A DNA stretch of 64,000 nt, taken from Lanius collurio (lineage: Eukaryota > Chordata > Aves > Passeriformes > Laniidae). A program made the position numbers and the translations under genes. Below, piece after piece: positions 50,501-64,000 of the stretch. The DNA lies in the NCBI GenBank assembly GCA_020086605.1, contig JACBWW010000017.1, positions 21,263,678-21,327,677 on the forward strand. The letters run 5' to 3'. The notes under the pieces are model-generated. The model worked only from the letters and a program-made list of their open reading frames with translations. It was not told the DNA's origin and ran no database searches. Numbering within the stretch: the stretch's first letter is position 1; the number at the start of each line of letters is the position of its first letter.

Positions 50501-52154
50501 GTTCATTTAATAAAGTTTAATTAAATTTAATTTTTTCCCCAGAAAGTTTCTAATCTGACCAAATAAAGGGATGAATCAGGAGTAAGTATGATTCAAGTAG
50601 TTGGCCTCCCATTTTTGTGTTATTTTTCTTGAGATAGTGTGTATATATATATTTATATGTCAATAAGATGCTGTATTTTCTCATATCACATAATGACCAC
50701 TTTTGCTAAACAAGTAACTATTACCCAGTTACTCCTGGGTTCTCTCTGGTGATACTTCAATGATCTGTGGAGTTCTAAAACTACAATGTACTACTCTTAA
50801 TCCTCAGAACTACCCGTTGGAAGCAGTTTAACAATTTGATGTGGCTGAAAACCCGACATGGACCATTTCTGATTGCCTTGTGGACCTTCAGTGGTCCACA
50901 GCCACTAGTGAATGTATTTTGATAGCCACTAGTAAATGTTGATATATTTTCCAAAACTACCTATATCATGTTCTGCATTTGAAGAGAACTGGTGGCCTAG
51001 AACTAATGTCTTGTTCTTGAATTCTAGAGAGAAGGTCCTTGTGTGGGCCATGCACTGAGGCTTGCTTCTGGATGAGTTCTGCAGTGTGCTCCAGGGATGT
51101 GACTGCCCCACCATGTAGGCTGGGCACTTGTTTGCTTTTGCTCTCAGTCAGCCTGTTTACCAAGCTTGTTCTCAGTGGAAACCAGGGCATTTGAGAGATG
51201 TGTGGGAGAGAAGAACTCACGTGAAGCCAGCCTCGCCTTTGTAGGAGGCTGTGCTTGAAGTGCAGAGCATGCCCACATCTTAAACCTGGGATGCATACTT
51301 GAATTCCCCAGACTGGAAGTTCTTATGGTGCCTGGGAAGGTCAGCTGCATCTAAACTCAAAAAATGGTGTGGAAACAGAAACTGTAATTGCAGTCCTCAA
51401 AAATCAGCTTGGCTGTCACCTACCTCTTGAAGCATAGGCAGTCTCTAAAAAATCACTTCTTCTCCTTTTTTGCCCTTTTCTGGTGTGTTCTTACCCTTGA
51501 ACCCCCAGACTCAACAGCCCAGGTGTCCTCTCCCTGTCTCTCCATGGCTGCTCCATCTAGTTCACATTCCTTGAGCCCATCTTCCAGACTGTGTGCTCCA
51601 TGTCAAGTTGCAGCTGACAGCATCTGCTCCTGCTTTTAGTGGACTCTGGTTTTAATGGGACTCACATGGAGTAAAAGGAGTCTCAGGTAATTTTTGCCTT
51701 TGCTTAAAGAGATATTTGCCTTCATCCATGCTCTGAACCAGCAACCTGTGTATCTTCTGCAGTAGGTACCTTCCCAGTCTTTCCCACCAAAGCCACTCCA
51801 CGTAAGTCTAAAGTATTAAAGTTTCTTTGGGTTTCTTGCTCTTCAGCACCTTGTTTCAAATGCTCAGAAAGAGGAGTCTTTGGCTCCAGATACTAAATAC
51901 AGCATTGTATTGTAAACTAAACAGTCACTATGTGTAATATAAACTAACCCTGAAACAAAGACTTGAACCCAGAGGCCTCTGTTAGGGATTAATGTTCGCT
52001 GTCTTGCATCTGCTTCTTCTGGTCCAATGAATCATTGCAGAAAAGAAATTAATAGAAAATAGCTTCAATGGTTAAAATGGTAATCTCCATTCCTCCAGTC
52101 ATTCTCACTCATTAGCCAACAGTCACCATAAGAATGTGTGTTTCAGTCTACTCA

Positions 52155-52248
52155 AGACAAAAAAAAGTCCAACTCCCCCCCAAAAAACCCAAACAAATCA
52201 CAAACAAACAAACAAAAAAACAAACAAAAACCCCCCAAACCCCCAAAC
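52155..52248. repeat. A/C-rich low-complexity tract
   Basis: Runs of A and C dominate, with CAAA-type units near 52200-52230 and flanking C-runs. This is a simple sequence, probably expanded by slippage. Confidence 0.85.
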
Positions 52249-53372
52249 ATGTTTCTCTATTTGGATGGAATGCTTTAACCACAAAAAAGATAAATGGAAG
52301 ACATAGATTTCTTGGTTCTTAGTCCTGTCACATATTCAAATTCTTTGCAGATGTCCTGTAAATTATGCTGTTAGACATCTGCATTTATCATTTTGCCTTT
52401 TTATCTGGACATACCTTTTTTCTCTTACATTGATCAACAGGGATGATTGGCTAAGGCAGGCTCTGAGCATTCATCTTGCTTTGTTAGTATAGCCAGATAA
52501 GCCCTGGGAACTACAGAGGGAATGGTCATGTTGTTTATTCTACTTTTTGAGAACTTTCCGTATATTTCTTACAGCCAGGGCTCTTCCTTGCTTTTTAAAT
52601 CTTTAGCTGTCTTGACTTCAGAGATTAAATCGATGTGTAATATTTTTAACCTAGTTACATCCTTACAGACACCAGCAACAAAGCAAAGCATATTTTATTA
52701 TAAGAAAGAAATGATATCTGGGGTAAGTCTTCCAGCAAAATCTATGTGATGGCAGCATAGCTTGTTCTTTGATGTCTCTCTGGCAGTTGTCATAACTGGG
52801 TTAAGAAGCAGACACTAGAGCATGCATTTTTCATGTTTGGGCAAATAACCTTAAGTATCACTTTGCTGGCCATGTACCACTAGGGTTATCTCAGGAGGAG
52901 GGTGGAAAAGTCAGAGGGGTCAGTTTTACCCCCCATATGGAATGAAAGTACATGTTTTAAAGTCTGAAATATTTTTGGGAGGGAGAAAATGAGTCTTTGT
53001 TCCACTTCAGGAGAGCATCTTGAAGCAAAATTCTATGTTAGGTTTTAGTAAGTCATTAAATTTACCCCTGGGAGGCACTTTGGTGCTGTTATGATGAGCA
53101 AGCTATTTTATATAGCTTTTGAAGAAGTGGTCATATCAATGATAACAGCAGATATCACTGACATCTGAGCATTGTATAAGAAATACATACAAAAGAAAGT
53201 GAAATCAAAAACATGGAATATAAGGCTTTTATTTTTCTAGATAAGTGACCTGCAGCTTGAGGTTGAGATTGTTACCTCTCTCATGTTATCCATCTCTAAA
53301 ATCTTGCGAATTTACAGCTTGCATTTGGTTGTCTTTTACTGTAAGAAAACATCTTTAAATTATCCTGCTAGG

Positions 53373-54050
53373 TCACAGAATCACGGAACTGCTGGGGTTG
53401 AAAGAGACCTTTGAGATCATCTAATTCAAAACCCCCTTCAGTGGATAGAGACACCTTTCACTCAGAGCTCCATCCAACCTGGCCCTTAAACACTTTCATG
53501 GTGCATCCACAGCTTCTCTGGGAAATGTGTTCCAGTTCCTCTCCACCCTCACAGTGAAAGCTTTTTTCCTAATATCCAGTCTAAACCTACTCTTTTTCAG
53601 TTTGAATCCCTTTCCCCTTGTCCTGTCACTTCATGCTGTTGTAAAAAGTCTCTCCCTCTTTCTTGTAGGCTCCTTTCAGGTACTGGAAAGCCATAATTAG
53701 GTCACCCCAAAGCCTTTTCTTTTCCAGGCTGAAAAATTTCAAATCTCTCAGCCTTTCCTCACAGGGAGTGTACTTCATCTCTCTAATCAACTTGGTGGCC
53801 TCTTCTGGACTTCAAGAGGTCCGTGTCTGTTCTGGACTGGGACCCCAGAGCTGGATGCGATGCTCCGGGTGGGGTCTCACTGGAGCACAGTAGAGGGGCA
53901 GGATCTCCTCCCTCACCTTGATGACCACACTGCTTTTGGTGCAGCCCACGACACGTTTGGCTTTCTGGGTCATGTCCAGCCTCTCATCTGCCAGCATCCC
54001 CAAGTCCTTCTCAGCAGGGCTGCTCTTGATCTGTTCATCCTGCAGTTCCT
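53373..54050 (-). mobile_element. CR1 LINE 3' fragment (5'-truncated), sense on minus strand
   Basis: The plus strand begins TCACAGAATCACGGAACTG, a mutated version of the reversed CR1 3' tail of ATTCTATG-type units. It continues through the well-known CR1 3' UTR/ORF2 end. On the minus strand an open stretch near 54010-53870 encodes the C-terminal reverse-transcriptase region ([15 protein letters not shown], then [17 protein letters not shown]). The element is 5'-truncated at about 54050, as usual for CR1, and is not competent to move. Confidence 0.92.
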
Positions 54051-57000
54051 CTCTGGAGCAAGCTGGGAAATTCACAGAAAATAACACAGTGCAGTGAGAA
54101 AGACCAGTTAATGTGTGGTGAATGTAGAGTCACAACATTTGGAATTTTGCTGTGTCCATTCCCAGCCGTTTACAGAGCCATGTATGGAGCGCTGTGTGCT
54201 ACTGCACCCAGACAGTAAAAGATAACAGAGACAGAAGCTGATAGAGAGGAAAGTGACCAAGAATGCTTAGGAATCTCTTCTATGTTACAAGATCTAAAAG
54301 TTGTCAAGCGTGCAAGTGGTTGTTACGTTAAAAACATCTGCTCTTTGTAACCGGGGCACAATTCCTGAGTCAAATTCCTGGGAAGTACAAATCAGTATTG
54401 ACTGCTGCATTGAGGACCATCTCACAGCAGCACATCTGAGATCACTGTGCAGTTACAACTCTGCTCATTAAAGCTTATTGAGAGAAAATCCAACACACTT
54501 GAAAAGACCGATTTAAAATCCAGTTTTCTTTGAGGTGATACATGCAATTCGTTTTGTGGAACTCAATATAAAGGGAGTGTATTTGGTGCAAGATGGGCAG
54601 CAGTTTTGCTAGAGTGACATGTTAGTATGTAGTCCTCGAGTTCGTTCATTCTACTCCTTGCTGTAATATGTGTTTCTTGCTCATCTCCAGCGAGTTGTTG
54701 CCAGCAGCTTCTTTCCTTCAACCTTAATGGCTCTTCCATGGCACTAGGTTTGTTGGAATTGAAATGATCATGGTAAATTTAAGAGACTAAAGGGACATGA
54801 GAGAAAGGCACAGCAAGAAGGTGTTGCTTCATTGACACTGCTGCTGGTGCTGGAAGAATGGGCAGTAGTAGAGTTCTGCTCACATGCTGCTTGGTGGGGG
54901 CCCTACAGTTCTGCTGAAACTGAGTTAATTTTGTAGTAGGGGCGTTATGGAAGAACAAGAAAATATTATATGGTAATAGGTTGTAAGGGATGTGTAACTG
55001 AGCAGTTGTGGGTATGTATATTATACCCTGTCAGCATTAAAATAAATAGGCTAGAGATGTGCTGACCTGTTGCATAGCAACCCAGAGGAAGCATAGAACC
55101 AAATCTCCAGGTGCTTGTGATTTGTAAACCTTTACAGAACAAAGTACAAGACCTTTGCCCATCTGTTAGAAATGTTCAGAAGCTGAAGGATAAAAGTGGT
55201 ACATTCCCTGAAATGTAACACTTGACAACCATTTTTATTTATAGATAAATACACAGATGCATTGTAAAAAGCCTGACTGTTTTGCCTCAAGGTTATGAAG
55301 AAAAAATACTTAGTCTCTCCAATTTTACTTAGTGTTTTCCTGAATTCATCACACACGGGAGATTCCTTTAAATACTGCAAATGCTAAGTTTTTGCAGCTG
55401 CAAATATTTGCTCATTGTTGTGATCTTGTAAACATTGATATGCCCATTTAGCAAAATTATTTATGTTATTTGACTGAAGTCAAGTGCAAATTCTGATGCA
55501 TGATGAAAAGAGGCACTCATGTTTATTTAAAAATTGCTGTTGAGATGCTTCTAGCCCCTTTTGCCCATTTGAAGTGTGTTTCAAACATAATTTTCAAATG
55601 AATGCAATGTATTAGAATGCATTTATACTAGGGTAGCAACTCCCTCTGGTTTCTTGCAGACCAAAGACATTTATCTGCTTTATACAGTTTCATAATTTGC
55701 ATGCACACTTTACAGATGTAGAAGTCATAGGTAGATCTCATGGGAATTTTTTTATATTGTGAAAATATATCATATTCCTAACTGTAGGAAAGATGCTAAT
55801 TTGTACCAAGTAGAGATAAATATGGTACATTATAGAAATGAATGATTTTTTTTCCAGTGGAACACTTCATATGTGAGAGTTTCAATAGTAGTAGTACTCC
55901 CACTCTGTAAACCCATTCTTTAAAACCAAAATCACTGAGTAATATATTTTACTGGGGAACATCTTTTGCATTTCACACAAATACATTTTGCAGTTTTGGA
56001 CTCCAGTAACTGGCTATTTATGAAGGCATATGAAAAATACATGTACGGCATCTCTAAATACTAGATGCTGCCTATTTGTTTTAAAGAAGTATATTAATGA
56101 ATCAATTATTTATAATTAGTTATGTAGAATGACTAATGCCATATGTAACAGTATTTAATGAACCCCTTTGGTAAATGCAATGGAGATAATAATGCAAAGG
56201 ACAACACAGGAAGGCACAAACCAGGAATGACCTCAAGGCTCATGAAGGGCAAAATTTCTACTCCTGAAAAATTTCTACTCTAGTGCAGCCTACTGAATGA
56301 ACAGTGTGTAAAAATCCTGCAAACACACACAAAAAAAAAAGCAGTAAAATTCATTGGCTTTTTTTATGTTGTTCCAGATTGGAAACTTAGGTTTCTTTTT
56401 AGATGAGCTTAGTGAAGTCATGCAGGCAAGATGCTCTTCTAGGAAATATAACAGGCTTGAAGAGAAGGGCGATCTTATATATTGTTTACTTCTTCTACTT
56501 AAAACATGTGCACTGTTGTAATTGTCTTTTTATTTTATTTGTTATACATTGGATGTTTTGGTCTTATTTTTTTTCCTATATTTAGTCCAACCTATGTACA
56601 TGTCTTGCAACTCTTTGTACCTGTTCTTCTGTTTTTTTTACTCTAAGTATGAACTTATTGGTAACGAAATTCAAGTAAACCTTTTTAAATACCTGTGACT
56701 TTTTCTGCTATTAAGTGCTCATTTAAATATTTTGAAAAAAAATTCTGCTCAAATACTGTGATATTGGTCATTGATAATGACCTTGTTGCTTATAAAGCTG
56801 TAGTAAAACTGGCCTGTACCTGTTAAAGTACTTGCATGGCTTTTAATCCAGTCAAGGATAAAATGCTGTTGTTTGCATGTTTATATTATTGCTACCACAA
56901 ATGAAATTGTTGTGAGATGTTACTACCTGTGGGATGAGCTTAGTGAATTAGTTTGGCATATGTTCTGTACAGCAGAGAAGTTTGTGCAAACATCATTATT

Positions 57001-60000
57001 ATTTTAAGATTAATGTAAATTGTCTTTCAAATATCTTGTTTCATACACTGAGAAGTTGAAACGAACTTCTGGGAGCATGTTAAGGACAGGATTCTTCTCA
57101 CCCTGTCTGAAACATTTAAAATGGAGATCTCTAGAACATAATGTAGATCACCCAGGGCACTTTATCATAGTTAGAGAGGAACTGGTGACTTTGGGGCATG
57201 CTTAATCTTAGCTGCTTTTAAGTGTCTGTGTTAGGAAAAGTGGAATCATATCCTAGGATACCCAGACTCTGTTGATTTTACCTATCCTGATGGTAGGGAT
57301 AGCTCTGCATGTGCGCTGTGGGCATCTGAGGTGCTGTGAGCCAAGCCAGTAGGTGATGATGTCCCAGAAAGCAGTCCCCAGAAGCCAGCACTGCCTGTGC
57401 ACAGGCCGGAATAGCTGCCATTGCACTGGGTCTGATGTGGAAGTGGAATCAACTGTATTTCCAAGCCTAAAAGGAGACTCTAAGGCATGTTTAATGCACA
57501 TGGGGAAAACTGGCATCTTGAAATAGAACACTCCATTTCATTGAAAGTCATGCCATGAGGAGCCAAATCCTGTCTTCAGAATTTCAAAGAAAGGAGAGTT
57601 TTCTCTGAGTATTGGGAGTTCAAGCAGGTGCTCTCTGTGCAAGGTCCTGGTACATGAACCTATGTTCTTCTGGAGTGGGAGTTCTCTCTCTCTCCCCTTT
57701 TAAAACCATGACAATAAACTGGGCCAAACAAATAAAAATTGATCTAGAATCTAAGATTATTCATCTCCCTTGAAGAGGGGAGCCCCAGGGTGTTGCCCTG
57801 CTATGAAAGTTATTTCTACACTTACTCAATGTTCAGTGTGTTTGTTCCTCTGTGTTCCTTCTCCCACACAGGAGATTTAATTTCTTCAGTAAAAAATGTG
57901 CTTCTCAGTGACTCCCTCTGACCAGTGCCTTCTCCCAGGCTGGAAATAAAGTCATGCATAAGCCTTGGGCTGTCATCTGCACCACAGAGAATGTTTAAAG
58001 TAAATCCTTTTTACTGTTTACCTTTATCTTTCTTGGTGTAACATGCCTTTTGGCACTCAGAGTGGCGTTTATTAGAAATTTGCTCTCAGTAAAGAACAGT
58101 GTTAACTCCATGGTTAATGCCAAGCAGCGTCATCAGTACACTTACCTACTTGCTTGCTACCAGCTTGCTGGCATCTGAGAAAGGTGCCTACGTACCCTTG
58201 GTGTTCAATTTGTGCTAAAATTGCAAACAGCCAGTCTGCAGGTTGGTAAGCTGTCTGGGGGGCTCAGGCATGACTATAATGTATTCAGGATGAAAGTATA
58301 TTACTGAGCTCTGGCAAAATTCTTTGAAGGAAATTTAATACATCATCTTTGTTGTATGTAAGATCTATTTTGTTAAAAATAGGGCAAAGTTATAATAGGA
58401 TTTGATCACCCTGACTGGAGCATTGTAAAAAAGGGGCCAGACACTAAACCAATGATGCTCAAATCAGGGGAAAAGCTAGTTAGCTTCCCTGACATTAAGG
58501 GAATGAGTTTTTAGAAAGCCATTCATTGATATGTGACAAACAGCTTGAAAGGGATGCCAAACCCTCAGGGTTTCTGTCAGGAGCCTTAAAATGCATTTGC
58601 ATATTTTTTGCATAGAAACAGGAGCTCTTTCTCTGTTGCCGAACTGCAGAACTAAAAGGATGCTAAAACTCTATCTAGTCCAAAGGGCTCTGAGGGGTAA
58701 CTTCATAATCAGAATTCAAATGTGTGCAACAGATTAGGAAAATGACTTCAAATGGGATTTCAACCATATCTAAGAGAGACACAGAAATCCTGAACAGATT
58801 GGTAGACAAAACACTACCTGCACTGCTATTGAAATGCCTTTTTTTTTCCTCTGGGCATTTCTCATGTAAAAAAATAGCTCACTGACGTCAACTGATCACA
58901 CAGATTAATGTTGTTTAAGGTGCTACTGCTTAGTTCTCTTGACTTCAAATGCAATTTTTTTCTGACCATTTTCATTTTCTCCTGTTGATAGCAATACAAT
59001 TGAGAATAGGACGAGAGTGATGGAGGAATAAAGGAATGGCGGTCCTCCATATGCAGCCGGTGTATCCAGAGGCCCCATTGTTTGGCAGCTGAATGTTCTT
59101 CCTAGCTATACCATTTGCTGTGGATTGAACCAGGAGTCCCCTGGCCTTGAAACGGTGCCTTGCCAGCATGGGCAGCTCTGCTGAAGTGCAGAATCTGTGG
59201 CAGTGTGAGCTGGAGTTTGAGCTGCTCTTATGCCTGTCCTTTTCATTAAATGGTTTCCTTATCTGGTCCCAGATGTTTTTCTATTCTTTCCTAAAAGAAA
59301 AATGCTTGCAAAGACAACAAAGCATTTGGGGTCAAGATAGCACTTAATGTGCAGGTGATGTTTTCTTGGCAATATCCTGTATGTCACAGGCTAACTATTC
59401 CTTTATCATTTTGAGAAGGAAGCTGATGACTGCAGAGAAATTCATGATGGGCGAAAGTGCCATGTAATTTTTAGCATATAATTTTACTCTCTGGTCACCC
59501 ACCAACCCAGGCAGTAATGTGAGTAGAGTTCTCATTATATTAACGGAGAGTTGACATTCAAATTTCCCATGCATCAAGTGAACAATAGACTTCCATTGCA
59601 CTGCCATTGATCTGATTGATTTTGAGCTGCAGCAGTGGATATGATCGGTGATGTGTGAGCAGGAAAGGCACAGTTAACTCTTTTCATGAATGTCTATATT
59701 AGTCAGAAGTCTCTTTGAAACAAAAGCCTAATAAGAAAATCAGTATTGATACAGTTAGATTATATTTTGCAATGATTATATGTTAGAAAATCAATAAATA
59801 ATCTGTAATTTAAGTTATGGATTTGTGCAACACTGGTAGGGTTTTAAAACTGTATAAAAAGATTGGATTGATATCTTCTTTAAAGATCTGTATCTGTATC
59901 TGTATAGTATGAGTTTTTATTTCCTTACCCTTCATTTTCAAGGCTTGTGTACATCAGCATAGGCTGCCAGAGATTTAAAAGACAAAGAGTATTTGTGGCT

Positions 60001-60857
60001 TCACATCACCCTCCTAAAGAAAAACGGATTTAAATGGTGGAAGAGCTCTTTCAGTATCTCAGAAGAAATTATTTGCCAAGTCTGTGTGGTTGGCATGAAA
60101 TCAGGATTGTTAGGCATGTCTCCTGCCTCTTGGAAAGACAGTTTGAACACAAGACTGTTGGCAGAGCAATGTGCTGGTTCATTAAAGACAAACTTAGATT
60201 TTCTGGGTTGTGTGGTTTTGTTCCTTGTCTGCAGCCTCTTGGGGGAATGGCCCAGCTTTCCCTAGAAAGGGTGGAGGAGGTTCTTGTGCAGGATAGCTCA
60301 TACCTTGGTGAGAGAGTTCACCAGAGGGGTGAATGTGTGAAAGATACTGAGACTGAGCTGATGGTCTGTCTGGGACTGTGTGGGGGAACGGGGGATCCTG
60401 CCTGGCAGCCGTGCAAGGCACCTGCAAAAGAAAAGGCTCTCCTGTTTCCATATTTTGCAAGTAAAATTATTACTTGTCTAAGAAATATGGGGCTGTTTGG
60501 GGCAGATCTCATTCTGGTACTTGAAATATATTTGTGGATCTGAGTTCTACAGTCTGGCAGAGATGCTGAAGATCATGAAAATCAAAAGACTTTAGCTTCA
60601 CTTTGAAAGCATTAAAGCATTATTTTGAACAGCAATAGGTTTGCTTCACAAAGGTAGTTTTCTAGTAGAGGTAGTCTGAAAATGTATTCCACATTTGGTG
60701 ATACTCTGGTCTAATTTCTTGAAATGAAAATTGCAAAGTAAATGCTCCTCTTTCTACAGTGTCAGTATAGTCCAAGGACCAGTGTTTGTATAGAAATACA
60801 TTTGTTGCAATTTTAGAAGCCCTACTTTTGATATAATTAACTATCTTTTTTCAGTAA

Positions 60858-63288
<2,431 letters not shown>

Positions 63289-64000
63289 GTATTTAAGAGA
63301 AGCACACTGTAAAGCATTCAACTCTGCCACAACTAATGCTTTCTTTCTACTAAAGCATGCTTGCTTTTTTGATTTTTGGCTGTACTAGTGAAGTGAACTC
63401 TTCTGTTTGAATGCCTGCCATACCATTCACATATACAAGCTCATGGCATTTTGAGTACTTGTCATTGCCAAAAACATCTGTTTCATTTCTTCAAGAATTC
63501 TTTAATGAACATAATGCAGGTTTATTTTGCATACCAGCAGTGATTTCTTTTCTGATGGACTGTTTTATCTTCTCTCCCATCTATCTAATGACCCAAAAAT
63601 ATAAGTGCTGTACTTCATTAGCCCCAAGTTAGGTTTCTAAAATTCAAATTGAGCATTTGTAAGGAAGAAGGAGCATAGTTGTGGGAACTCCCACTGAGTT
63701 TCTTTTAAAATCAAGCAAAACTAGAGAAGGAAAACTAAAAATAAACCAAATCACAAATCCAAAAACATTTATCAACAGATACTATTGTAGATTTTTGCTC
63801 TGGTTTCATGTGCTTGACCTCTTTTTTGGTTTTGATGTTTCAGTTCTAGAACCCAAAGTCTTCAGTTTAAAAATATATACAGTATCTGAGTATGGGTTAC
63901 CTTGATGAACATCTGCCTCGTTTATTGAGAGGTCCTAAAGCAAGAAATTCCTTCCTCTCCTCCTTCCCCCTTCCCCTTTCCCTAGCCCTTCCCCTCCCCC
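63289..64000 (+). other. DYNC1I1: DYNC1I1 intron (start), running off the window
   Basis: The next known segment of the protein, the proline- and serine-rich linker beginning VPTPMSP in mammals, was not found here, so its exon lies further right. Confidence 0.85.
63946..64000. repeat. Polypyrimidine tract at window edge
   Basis: An almost pure C/T stretch of CCTTCCCC-type units, cut by the end of the window. Its full length is unknown. Confidence 0.85.

Overview
This is vertebrate nuclear DNA, most likely from a bird. Coding sequence is split into short exons with GT/AG introns. Two CpG islands mark promoters. The only recognisable interspersed repeats are decayed CR1 LINE fragments, the typical bird/reptile LINE. 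Introns and repeat load are small, which favours a bird over a crocodile or turtle, but species cannot be fixed from the window.

Two protein-coding genes can be supported, transcribed away from each other. On the minus strand, PDK4 (pyruvate dehydrogenase kinase 4, mitochondrial) is complete: 11 coding exons between 15112 and 7385 encode 419 residues. A probable 2.3-kb 3' UTR runs to about 5045, and a CpG-island promoter covers about 14460-15640. On the plus strand, DYNC1I1 (cytoplasmic dynein 1 intermediate chain 1) begins. A GC-rich island at about 43385-44690 is its likely promoter and untranslated first exon. The ATG exon is at 60918-61025, the second coding exon is at 63174-63288, and the rest lies beyond the window. 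PDK4 and DYNC1I1 are also neighbours in the human 7q21.3 block, so this looks like conserved synteny. Their jobs are unrelated (fuel selection and microtubule motor cargo binding).

Layout: 1-5040 intergenic, nothing recognised; 5045-15112 PDK4; 14460-15900 PDK4 promoter with candidate E-box, GC box, FOXO and ERR-type sites; 15900-29555 intergenic; 29560-31700 two CR1 fragments in opposite orientation; 31725-43100 intergenic, including a GC-raised block at 32.6-36.9 kb of unknown origin; 43110-44690 GC-rich repeats, CpG island and a 367-base assembly gap; 44690-60910 presumed DYNC1I1 intron 1 with one CR1 fragment; 60911-64000 DYNC1I1 exons and introns.

No bacterial-type system, CRISPR array, rRNA or convincing tRNA was seen. 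The most useful points for follow-up are the PDK4 promoter motifs, the altered PDK4 termini, the minisatellite bordering the gap in the DYNC1I1 island, the inverted CR1 pair, and a 28-bp duplication just upstream of the DYNC1I1 exon 3 acceptor.
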